Positions 48,261-59,053 of a stretch of 64,000 nt of DNA are shown one piece after another. Made by a program: the position numbers and the translations under genes. Position 1 is the first letter of the stretch; each line of letters starts with the position of its first letter. The notes under the pieces were generated by a model, which was not told the DNA's origin, searched no databases, and worked only from the letters and a program-made list of their open reading frames with translations. This DNA comes from Dactylis glomerata (Eukaryota > Streptophyta > Magnoliopsida > Poales > Poaceae), in assembly GCA_007115705.1 (NCBI GenBank), contig QXEO01000876.1, forward strand, positions 1,286,407-1,350,406, in the 5' to 3' direction.

Positions 48261-48892
48261 TAACTTGAACTACTAATCTGGTGGTGTATGCATCTGCACC
48301 AACTCAACTTGTATGCCAGATATTAAGGCTTTAGTACTAATTCTGATCGGCTGGTTTATGCTATATATTAAGGGTTGAGTTGTAAAACTTGTATGACATG
48401 TTATTCTATATGCTATTACGCTGTGCATTCTCTTATCTAGATTTTGGATGCCATCTATCTAGTCCGTCTAGCCGCTGGACCAGACAATTTTTTTCCGTTT
48501 GAATACAACTAAGCTTAATTTATAGACATATTGACCATCAGTGCATCACAGAAAGCACAACACATTGCAATCAGTTAATACAAACAATTCAATTCACAAA
48601 ATCATGTACGAGTTAAGGCACTTCATCATAACAAGATGGTTTTAGTAAATAGAGTATAAGCATGCAGAGAAGAATGCAAGTAATCATAGCCTGCGCAACA
48701 TATTGGCATATGGTTTAGACTACCAGGTGATACAATAATATAATAACATAATTAACTAACTGATAGCAACTGCGCAACATATATAGGCTACATTTTTTCA
48801 ACATGAACAGACATAGCCTCCTGCCCCACATTCAAGAAGGTGAAGATGCACACATTCCCTTCTTCTATCGACGCTTTTTGAAGAACCTTAGG

Positions 48893-49767
48893 CTAGTTTG
48901 CTATCATCTGGGCAACACCGTTGCCCTGATGGGTCAAGCTTACATTATAGAAACCATCTTGCTCACTGCAATATGTTGGAATGGTGCATGGAAGATAGCA
49001 GGCGAGGTGGGCACTGCTGTACTTTGCTAAAAAGTACTGGAGTACAAGAATACAGTCAGTTTTTGAACACAGATTCATATGCATGAGAACATTAAAAGAG
49101 TCAAGCAGATTACCATTTTTGCCTTCCCACGAAGGACATGTGACTTCTTCAACTCACAGATATAGTATGGAACTGTTGGCCTCAGTTTAGCAACCATTGC
49201 ATTGAGATCGGCAATCTGGCGACTAGTGAGATTGATATTGCTTGCAAACACACAGTGCTTGTCGAATTCCAAGTCACCAGTTATCTTGGGACCTAGAAAT
49301 AAATGCACTACTTAGTGATCTTTATCTCCATAAGAATGTATTAAAAGATCATCAGACCCATGTTAGACAGATTCACACCTCTGCGAATGACGATAGTCTC
49401 AGCCGCCCTTGCAGGGCCACGATAGGATGAGAGTGGGCCCGATGTGAGTCTACGTGCCTTGGATTTAGGTGTCTTGGAAGATGAGATAGTCCTTGGCTCA
49501 CTATCTGGATCAGTACCTTGATATGAAGGGAGGGGGTAATCCCTATTGGTTGTGGCTTTCTTGCATTTCTTGATAGCATAAGAATCATTGATTTTAAATA
49601 GCTTGAAATAATCGACAGAACGGTTCTTCCGGCTAGTACAAGCATCAGCCTAAAAATAGAGATTGTGCTTATTACAATGTTGTGTAGCACCTTAAAACAC
49701 CATTGCCAAAAATAGAAATTTGTATAACCTGTACCTTAGTGGCGATATGGTCAATCGTTGGGTCCAT
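48893..49767 (-). CDS. B3-domain-like protein, apparently C-terminally truncated
   Basis: Exons on the minus strand: 49767-49735 (start MDPTIDHIATK), 49649-49379, 49292-49114 and 49036-48893, all GT-AG and in phase (33, 271, 179 and 144 nt; about 208 residues). LTSRQIADLNAMVAKLRPTV, PYYICELKKSHVLRGKAKM and KYSSAHLACYLP match the opening of a REM-type B3 domain (LTxxQ...L...I.P..P.Y...KKSxV). The frame ends GNGVAQMIAN and lacks the later part (the FxxxxxLxxxD..vFEL region) present in the plus-strand gene opposite. The second exon is basic and Ser-rich, possibly a nuclear-localising linker. The last exon of the fold may have been lost or lie in a different splice form. Confidence 0.5.
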
Positions 49768-50382
49768 CTGGAGACTTGCAAGCTTTTCTGAAAGAAATGG
49801 GCACCTATTTAGTGCAGGCATCTATTTTCCTTGGAATAATAAACTATGCTATAAGTAGCAGTATGTGCTACTACAATTTGCAATGACAGTACCTCATTCC
49901 ATATCCAGTATGAAGTGAAATCTACTACCATATCCAGCGACAACTACCCTACAATAATAGAGTGCGTACAGAGGTTCCCCAGCCGTGCCGCCCATCCCAA
50001 AATTTAAACTCGACATAATTCAGCATACTACATAAATTTCATTGAAATTTAGATGGTTTTTACAAAATACGGCGAAATATGAAATAGACTAAAAGAGGTG
50101 GTCTTCGATGGAGTCCTCGCCGGCGGCAAAGTTCACCGATGCGGCCGATTGTGCTGGCGGTGAATCGGTGGACGGCCCAGCTCCATCATCGGACAGGCGG
50201 CCGGAAACCATCCCGCGGCGGCGACGGTTCTTGCCGGCGGCCAAGTTCACTGATGCGGCCGATGGTGCCGGCGGTGAAGCGTTGGACGGCCCAGCTCCGT
50301 CATCGGACAGGCGGCCGGAAACCATCCCGCAGCGGCGACGGTTCTCCGACGCCGCGCGCTGGTTGCGGTCGCGCTCGGCCTC

Positions 50383-52001
50383 TGCTACTCGGTGATGGCG
50401 CCAGAAAAGAGCTGGTGGCGTGTAGTTGACGTGGAGCAGTAAGTCCTTGTGCGTGGTGAATGACCAGCCCGTTGGGAACCCCAAGAGGAAGGTATGATGA
50501 GTGTAGCGGCTAGTTTTCCCTCAGTTAAGATACCAAGGTTTATCGATCAGGAGAGGAGAGACGGCGACGACTGAAGGTGATATGGAACCTGCACACACAC
50601 AACCAAGTACTTTGTTCCCAACTTGCGATGAGGTTGTCAATCTCACCGGTTTGCTTGAAACAAAGATTATGAGCGTATTGAGTGGAAAACAATATAGTAT
50701 GCGAGTAAAGTAAACAGTACGAGTAAAGTAAACAGGTGATAGCAATATGATGGAAATAGGACCGGGGTCCACAGTTCACTAGTGGTGTCTCTCCATAGAT
50801 AAAACATGCTGGGTAAACAAATTACAGTTGGGCAATTGATAGAATAAAGATAACGTGATATGTCAAGAAGATCACTATGAGATTTACTCTGGGCATTACA
50901 ACAAAATACATAGACCGCCATCCAACTGCATCTATGACTAATAATCCACTCCCGGGGATATCAATCCGAACACCCCAGTAGTATTAAGTTGCGAACAACA
51001 GATAATTGCATTAGGCAAAGTGTGTAATGTAAACAAAGCATATGCCCTTGAGCATATGAATGTTGTTTTCTCCCTAGTAGCAACAACACATCTACCACCT
51101 TAGAGGTTTCTGTCACTCCCCCAGGTGAAATAGAGACATGAACCCACTATCGAGCATAAATACCCCCTCTTGGAGTCACTAGCAACTACTCGGCCAAGAT
51201 AGCTACTAACAACGGAGAGCATGCAAGATCATAAACAACATAGAGATAACAAAAGATATAATTCAGTATAGCAACTTAATCATAAACACCAATATTCATC
51301 GGATCCCAACAAACCAACATCATAGAATTACATAACGGTGATCTCAATCATGTAGGGCAGCTCATGAGATCTAAACATGAAGAACATGGTGGAGAAGACA
51401 ACCATCTAGCTACTGCTATGGACCCATAGTCCAAGGTAGACTACTCACTCATCGCTCCGGAGGCAAGCATGGCGATGAAGAAGACCTCCGGTGGCGATTC
51501 CCTTCTCCGGCAGGGTGCCGGGAAGGGCTTCTGGACCCTCCCGATCTTCGGGTCGACGGCGGCGGCGGATCGCGATGTGTTCTGTAAATCTGATCGGGTA
51601 CTTAGGTTTTTTCCGTCGGGGGGTCTTTATAGGCGAAGGGTCGATGTCAGAGGAGGGGCCAGGTGCCCTCACGTGGGACCGGCGCGGCCAGGGGGCTGGC
51701 CGCGCCACCCCTATGTGTGGGGCCCTGGTGGCCCCCCTCCTACTTCTTTTCGGATATCTGGAAGCTTCCGGGTAAAATAAGACTTCAGGAACTTGTTTCG
51801 TCCAATTCCGAGAATATTTCCTGTGTATCACTTCTGAAACACAAAAAAAGCAGAAAATAGGAAACTGGCACTGTGGCGCTTGTTAATAGGTTAGTTCCGG
51901 AAAATGCATAAAAGTGCCACTAAGTGTAACGAAACAATAGGCAAATGGTGTAAAAACAAGCATGGAGCATCAAAAATTATAGATACGTTTGAGACGTATC
52001 A
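50383..52001 (-). repeat. Element B 3' LTR
   Basis: On the minus strand it starts TGATACGTCTCAAACGTATC and ends CATCACCGAGTAGCA. Close to its end it contains CTTTTCTGGCGCC, a copy of the primer-site region. Confidence 0.94.
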
Positions 52002-54934
52002 AGCATCCCCAAGCTTAACTCCTGCTCGTCCTCGAGTAGGTAAGTGATAACAAAAGAATAATTTTTGAGGTGACATGCACCTACACAATCTTGATCATAT
52101 ATGTAAGCATTTGTGAGCTGGGATCATAAGAACTTAAAACATGGGCATGAAGATATAATCATGACAATAAGAACTTAGCAACCATGTTGTAAACATGCAA
52201 ATGAACACAAACAAAAGATCATGATAATGAAATAATGAAAGTCAAACGTGTGTTCAAATCATAAGGAAAAACATACAAGTGGTTTTCAGCTTGTCCTTCA
52301 AAGAGAGCAAAACATAAATGCATAGGACACCTTCAAGTTTAAGAGGGCGACTAGATACAAATAATTTAAGAACAAGTGAAACCAACAATATGAGTCAATC
52401 AATGAACTTTGGGACAATGCATATCACACTAAGAATGACAACTATGCTCTCTTAATGGTGCATAAAGAAAGAAGGTGGTGACTCAACATAAAAGTAGAAG
52501 AAAGGCCCTTCGCAGAGGGAAGCAGTGATTGCGAGTTTTATAACCTTCAAAAATTATGGTACTTACCGGCTTTGAGCTCTCATTGCCCCCATCATAAGCA
52601 TCTTGAATGGTTAAAGTTAATGCGAGAACAATTATGATGCATATGCTTGACAAATCATAAGTTGGAAACCTCGTGCCCCGTGAATACGAGTACCCAAACC
52701 TCATGCTCCTTTACTTAGAGTCCCAAGCAAGGCTCATGTCATTGTAAGTATATGCATATCATTGAGAACCGCCAATGGGGTACCTCCGTGCCCGATGACA
52801 TGGAACAAGCCCACACCAAAATGACAGGACAAGCAGACAATGAACACCTCGACATCTCTTTTATTTGCCTTTTGTTTAGCTTTTTATTGTGAGATGCGTC
52901 GTCGAATGTTCACCATGGGTATGCTGCAAATTTCCACGAATTATGCATGGCTTAGATTGGCGGCCCGGCGTTTCCCTAACACATATACAAACTCCATGAT
53001 CCCTACAAGATTCCCAATTCATTTCACAACGCGGGCATCCATAAACAAAAGATCACGATATCAACTCAAATAAGAAGTGCAATGTTGAAAGCTTGCCCAT
53101 GACAGCATGGCTGGGCTAGAATCCAACTTACAACTTGCAAGCATAACAACTCAACATAAGAGACCACAATGTCAAATTTTAAGAACAGGAAAAAGTAAAG
53201 TGTGCCTTCCGGTTCATGAGAGCTTTACTGACCGAATTTCGCATAACACTGGTAAGAGTTTAATTTGAAGAGAAAATAAAAGCAAGTCAAATTTACTTGG
53301 AATAGCAAATTGCTAGTAGGTATGTATGGTGGACACTTTGGAAAACTTTGGCTTTTAGGAGTTGGATGCACGAGTAGAGCTCATACTCAGTACAAGGTGA
53401 GGGCTAGCAAAAGACTGGGAGCGACCAACTAAGAGAGCAATAATGGCCATAATCATGCAAAGCGACAAAGCGACATTAAAAGAAGCATAAGATGGCATCA
53501 AAAGTCAAAAACTAAATGATCATGAAGGCTATTGGCGACTTTGTAAGAGTCTAACATGTGTGAGCATGCGCCAAGTCAACCCAAATAAAGCATCAAGGAG
53601 AAAACCAAAATAATGCTTCCATACAATAAAAACAACGCATGATTTTTTTCAAAGGCTCATTAAGCAATCTCAGTTATTTGAGACAAGTCATGCTACAGCA
53701 AAACCACTAAGCATACTATCAAAAAGACATCAAGCATGACATGAAAAAGCCTAAGCCGCAGTCTACACAAGCTCCTTCTTGTACCACTATTTTGCACAAA
53801 GCTTTTTCTCTTTTCCAACACCATTTGAAATTTTTATAAACACCTCTTTTGATGAAAACCAATAAAGATCAGAGGCAAAAATACACCTTGAAGAAAAGAT
53901 ATGACAGGATCTGAATGCAAATCAAGGCGAAAACGAAAACCAAAAGCAGCAGCAGAAAAAGTAGAACGCTCGATGAACGATAAGAGTGAAAACTAGAGCG
54001 TTCTTTGCAAATGAAAACGAGTACATCTCCTCCAAAGGAAATTTGTTGGGGTCCAACCATTTATTGCAGCAAACAAACAAACTAAACAAACTAAGAAAAC
54101 TAAAACAACTGACGCTCCAAGAAAAACACATAGTGCATGAAGCAATAAAAATATAGTGTTTTGAAAGGTGACCTGATTTTTGCCGATGAAGAAGGGGTGC
54201 CTCGGGGGCATCCCCAAGCTTTGACGCTTGTACTTCTTAGATATTTCTTGGGGTGATGCATGGGCATCCCCAAGCTTGAGTTTTTGTCCATTCTTCAACT
54301 CATCTCATGATTCTCCAATCCCTACACTTGAAAACTTCCTTCATACAAAACTAAACACAATTCTATTAGCAACATTAGTGTAAGCATAAAATATATTCAA
54401 CCTCTTATTTGCTTCAGGTTTCAACTCAAAACCACCACATATATAGCAAATACTACTGTAGCAACCTCCCCAAAAGTTCCGTGATCAAAAGAACTCAAAA
54501 GAAAGCGATAAAGTGGCAAACACAAATATTTGGCAGAAATCTGTCAAAACTGAACAGCTGACAAAGGTCGAATTTTTGAGGGATTTTCTGTTGCTCAAAT
54601 CAAAAAGTGTTCAACTAACAAAAGTTTGGATATAACCTGGGGCATATGCACAAGAAATCGCAGGTCCAAAAGATAAACAGAGAATTTATACGAATTTTTA
54701 CGGTGCAGCACCGAAAACAGTTTCAGGACAGCAACATCCCCAAATCTTTACCTCGCTCAAATTAGAGGCTTCTCTTAGCACAAAAACGAAATAAACAAGA
54801 TAAGGAGCGGTCATTACAGTAGTAATGACTTCCAAGACTCAAATAAAAGAAAAAGTACTGAAAAGAAAACATTGGGTTATCTCCCAAGAGTGCTTTTCTT
54901 TAACACCTTTGAGCTAGGCGCAGAAAATTGCGAA
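52002..54934 (-). other. Element B 3' noncoding block
   Basis: Collinear with the corresponding blocks of elements A and C, including the doubled AAGCTTGGGGATG motif near 54,209 and 54,266 and a polypurine tract adjoining the LTR at 52,002. No credible frame. Confidence 0.75.
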
Positions 54935-55528
54935 TCAAGTAATATCAATAGATGAAGCATCAAGATCAACTGCAGAGAACTTTTCAATAATGAAGGAAAA
55001 TATGTTCAAATGAGTTTTTGAAAATCCTTTATGATCACGCTTTGGCACACTACTTTCATCGAAAGGATTTTCAGGGCAAATCCAACTGGAATTCTTTTCC
55101 CAAGCATCATGAATTCCTATAAGTTCATAAGGTATTGGTACTTTGAAGTCATCGGGCGTACCAACAACCTTTACAGGCGAGCCAAGCTTATTAAACTTCT
55201 TAAAAACTTTCCTAGCCTCAATTGCAACATCTCTAAATTCTGTGCGCAAGGTTTCTAAGATAAAAGCTTTCTTTTCGGGATCCTCAATTTTATGAAGCTT
55301 AAGGAACATGTATTGCATAGAAGAATTAAGACTAGCAAACCTAGCTTCTAACATGTGAACTACATAAGCAGAAGCAACTTCATAGCTAGGAGCTAACTCA
55401 ACCAAAGACTTTTCCTCATCTTCCTCATGCATACTAATGTGATTAAAGAACTCCTCAATGTTACTTTTGCCAATAATCGAACCACTACCTACTGAGAGGT
55501 CCTCCAGAACGTACTTAGGGATCAACAT
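54935..55528 (-). CDS. Element B ORF: unknown 197-residue protein in the gag position
   Basis: Intact frame starting MLIPKYVLEDLSVGSG and ending FSAVDLDASSIDIT. Mostly soluble and helical-looking (EARFASLNSSMQYMFLKLHK, FRDVAIEARKVFKKF), with no membrane span, zinc knuckle or protease motif. I do not recognise the family. It starts just inside the leader shared with element A, and its last residues (DASSxDIT) match the end of the protease frame in element C, so the body looks like a replacement between shared borders. Confidence 0.7.
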   Translation of the reverse strand: MLIPKYVLEDLSVGSGSIIGKSNIEEFFNHISMHEEDEEKSLVELAPSYEVASAYVVHMLEARFASLNSSMQYMFLKLHKIEDPEKKAFILETLRTEFRDVAIEARKVFKKFNKLGSPVKVVGTPDDFKVPIPYELIGIHDAWEKNSSWICPENPFDESSVPKRDHKGFSKTHLNIFSFIIEKFSAVDLDASSIDIT

Positions 55529-55687
55529 GATAAACTAAAGTAAAGAAATAACAACTACCAAGGATTCTAATTTTTTTTGGGTTTTTGATATAAAGCAATG
55601 CAGGTAAAATAAATAAAGTAAAGCAAAACAATAACAAAGTAAAGAATGTGTGTGCGAAGAACTCCCCTCGCAGAAGTCTTCTCTCCT

Positions 55688-55704
55688 CCCCGGCAACGGC
55701 GCCA
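55688..55704 (-). other. Element B primer-binding site (tRNA-Asp type)
   Basis: Minus strand TGGCGCCGTTGCCGGG, 10 nt inside the LTR, complementary to the tRNA-Asp 3' end. Confidence 0.85.
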
Positions 55705-55714
55705 GAAAAGAAGC

Positions 55715-57333
55715 TGCTACTCGGTGATGGCGCCAGAAAAGAGCTGGTGGCGTGTAGTTGACGTGGAGCAGTAAGTCCTTGTGCGTGGTGAATGACCAGC
55801 CCGTTGGGAACCCCAAGAGGAAGGTATGATGAGTGTAGCGGCTAGTTTTCCCTCAGTTAAGATACCAAGGTTTATCGATCAGGAGAGGACAGACGGCGAC
55901 GACTGAAGGTGATATGGAACCTGCACACACACAACCAAGTACTTTGTTCCCAACTTGCGATGAGGTTGTCAATCTCACCGGTTTGCTTGAAACAAAGATT
56001 ATGAGCGTATCGAGTGGAAAACAATATAGTATGCGAGTAAAGTAAACAGTACGAGTAAAGTAAACAGGTGATAGCAATATGATGGAAATAGGACCGGGGT
56101 CCACAGTTCACTAGTGGTGTCCCTCCATAGATAAAACATGCTGGGTAAACAAATTACAGTTGGGCAATTGATAGAATAAAGATAACGTGATATGTCAAGA
56201 AGATCACTATGAGATTTACTCTGGGCATTACAACAAAATACATAGACCGCCATCCAACTGCATCTATGACTAATAATCCACTCCCGGGGATATCAATCCG
56301 AACACCCCAGTAGTATTAAGTTGCGAACAACAGATAATTACATTAGGCAAAGTGTGTAATGTAAACAAAGCATATGCCCTTGAGCATATGAATGTTGTTT
56401 TCTCCCTAGTAGCAATAGCACATCTACCACCTTAGAGGTTTCTGTCACTCCCCCAGGTGAAATAGAGACATGAACCCACTATCGAGCATAAATACCCCCT
56501 CTTGGAGTCACTAGCAACTACTCGGCCAAGATAGCTACTAACAACGGAGAGCATGCAAGATCATAAACAACATAGAGATAACAAAAGATATAATTCAGTA
56601 TAGCAACTTAATCATAAACACCAATATTCATCGGATCCCAACAAACCAACATCATAGAATTACATAACGGTGATCTCAATCATGTAGGGCAGCTCATGAG
56701 ATCTAAACATGAAGCACATGGTGGAGAAGACAACCATCTAGCTACTGCTATGGACCCATAGTCCAAGGTAGACTACTCACTCATCGCTCCGGAGGCAAGC
56801 ATGGCGATGAAGAAGACCTCCGGTGGCGATTCCCCTCTCCGGCAGGGTGCCGGGAAGAGCTTCTGGACCCTCCCGATCTTCGGGTCGACGGCGGCGGCGG
56901 ATCGCGCTGTGTTCTGGAAATCTGATCGGGTACTTAGGTTTTTTCCGTCGGGGGGTCTTTATAGGCGAAGGGTCGATGTCAGAGGAGGGGCCAGGTGCCC
57001 TCACGTGGGCCCGGCGCGGCCAGGGGGCTGGCCGCGCCACCCCTGTGTGTGGGGCCCTGGTGGCCCCCCTCCTACTTCTCTTCGGATATCTGGAAGCTTC
57101 CGGGTAAAATAAGACTTCAGGAACTTGTTTCGTCCAATTCCGAGAATATTTCCTGTGTATCACTTCTGAAACACAAAAACAGCAGAAAACAGGAAACTGG
57201 CACTGTGGCGCTTGTTAATAGGTTAGTTCCGGAAAATGCATAAAAGTGCCACTAAGTGTAACGAAACAATAGGCAAATGGTGTAAAAACAAGCATGGAGC
57301 ATCAAAAATTATAGATACGTTTGAGACGTATCA
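55715..57333 (-). repeat. Element B 5' LTR
   Basis: 1619 bp, same length as its partner. The PBS-like string near its downstream end lies only about 30 bp from the true PBS, giving two TTTTCTGGCGCC copies in tandem. Confidence 0.94.
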
Positions 57334-57425
57334 GCCTCCTCGAGGGATGAGATGAAGGTGCGGCGCTCCTGCGCTCGCTGCGCCGATGCGTTGAAGGAGG
57401 GGAGAGGGTACTGATGCTCGCGGCG

Positions 57426-59053
57426 TGCTACTTGTTGATGGCGCCAGAAAAGAGGCTGCTGGCGTGTAGTTGACATGGGAGCAGACGGTCCTTGTGCGTG
57501 GTGGATAACCAGCCCGTTGGGAACCCCAAGAGGAAGGTATGATGAGTATAGCAGCTAGTTTTCCCTCAGTTAAGATACCAAGGTTTATCGATCAGGAGAG
57601 GAGAGACGGCGACGACTGAAGGTGATGCGGAACCTACACACACACAACCAAGTACTTTGTTCCCAACTTGCGATGAGGTTGTCAATCTCACCGGTTTGCT
57701 TGAAACAAAGATAATGAGCGTATCGAGTGGAAAACAATATAGTATGCGAGTAAAGTAAACAGTGCGAGTAAAGTAAACAGGTGATAGCAATATGATGTAA
57801 ATAGGACCGGGATCCACAGTTCACTAGTGGTGTCTCTCCATAAGATAAATAACACATGCTGGGTAAACAAATTACAGTTGGGCAATTGATAGAATAAAGA
57901 TAAACGTGATATGTCAAGAAGATCACTATGAGATTTACTCTGGGCATTACAACAAAATACATAGACCGCCATCCAACTGCATCTATGACTAATAATCCAC
58001 TCCCGGGGATATCAATCCGAACACCCCAAAAGTATTAAGTTGCGAACAACAGATAATTGCATTAAGCAAAGTGTGTAATGTAAACAAAGCATATGCCCTT
58101 GAGCATATGAATGTTGTTTTCTCCCTAGTAGCAACAGCACATCTACCACCTTAGAGGTTTCTGTCACTCCCCCAGGTGAAATAGAGGCATGAACCCACTA
58201 TCGAGCATAAATACCCCCTCTTGGAGTCACGAGCAACTACTCGGCCAAGATAGCCACTAACAACGGAGAGCATGCAAGATCATAAACAACATAGAGATAA
58301 CAAAAGATATAATTCAGTACAGCAACTTAATCATAAACACCAATATTCATCGGATCCCAACAAACCAAACATGTAGAATTACATAACGGTGATCTCAATC
58401 ATGTATGGCAGCTCATGAGATCTAAACATGAAGCACATGGTGGAGAAGACAACCATCTAGCTAGTGCTATGGACCCATAGTCCAAGGTAGACTACTCACT
58501 CATCGCTCCGGAGGCAAGCATGGCGATGAAGAAGACCTCCGGTGGCGATTCCCCTCTCCGGCAGGGTGCCGGGAAGAGCTTCTGGACCCTCCCGATCTTC
58601 GGGTCGACGGCGGCGGCGGATCGCGATGTGTTCTGAAAAACTGATCGGGTACTTAGGTTTTTTCCGTCGGGGGGTCTTTATAGGCGAAGGGGCGATGTCA
58701 GAGGAGGGGCCAGGCGCCCTCATGCGGGCCCCGCGCGGCCAGGGGGCTGGCCGCGCCGCCCCTGCGTGTGGGGCCGTGGTGGCCCCCCTCCTACTCCTCT
58801 TCGGATCTCTGGAAGCTTTCGGGTAAAATAAGACTTCAGGAACTTTTTTCGTCCAATTTCGAGAATATTTCCCGTGTATCACTTCTGAAACACAAAAACA
58901 GCAGAAAACAGGAAACTGGCACTGTGGCAACTTGTTAATAGGTTAGTTCCAGAAAATGCATAAAAGTGCCACTAAGTGTAACGAAACAATAGGCAAATGG
59001 TGTAAAAACAAGCATGGAGCATCAAAAATTATAGATACGTTGGAGACGTATCA
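57426..59053 (-). repeat. Element C 3' LTR
   Basis: 1628 bp. Minus strand starts TGATACGTCTCCAACGTATC and ends GGCGCCATCAACAAGTAGCA. Collinear with the LTRs of element B, including the captured PBS-like string. Confidence 0.92.

Larger units (their letters stand above)
50383..57333 (-). mobile_element. Element B: complete LTR retrotransposon, apparently non-autonomous
   Basis: Two 1619-bp LTRs (50383-52001, 55715-57333) are flanked by the duplication GCCTC (50378-50382, 57334-57338). About 16 mismatches between the LTRs, counted by eye (about 1%), make it young. The internal region has a leader, one 197-codon ORF and the family's 3' noncoding block; there is no gag, protease, reverse transcriptase or integrase. 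It is inserted in the coding frame of an unknown gene. Confidence 0.95.
50089..57425 (-). pseudogene. C-terminal part of an unknown gene, split by element B and bounded by element C
   Basis: The minus-strand frame at 57425-57334 (coiled-coil-like QRAQERR, SSLEEAERDR) continues in phase, once element B and one GCCTC copy are removed, into 50382-50089 and ends EDSIEDHLF at a stop. The tail holds two tandem copies of an about 38-residue unit (NRRR(C/R)GMVSGRLSDDGAGPS). Its upstream part is cut off by element C at 57426. The family is not recognised. Ala-, Arg- and Ser-rich, probably disordered. A host gene is the simplest reading, but a transposon-borne gene is possible. Confidence 0.5.

Noticed and set aside
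50393..59053. Direct repeats at regular spacing that could suggest an array
   Set aside because: They are LTRs of two adjacent retrotransposons, not a CRISPR or satellite array.
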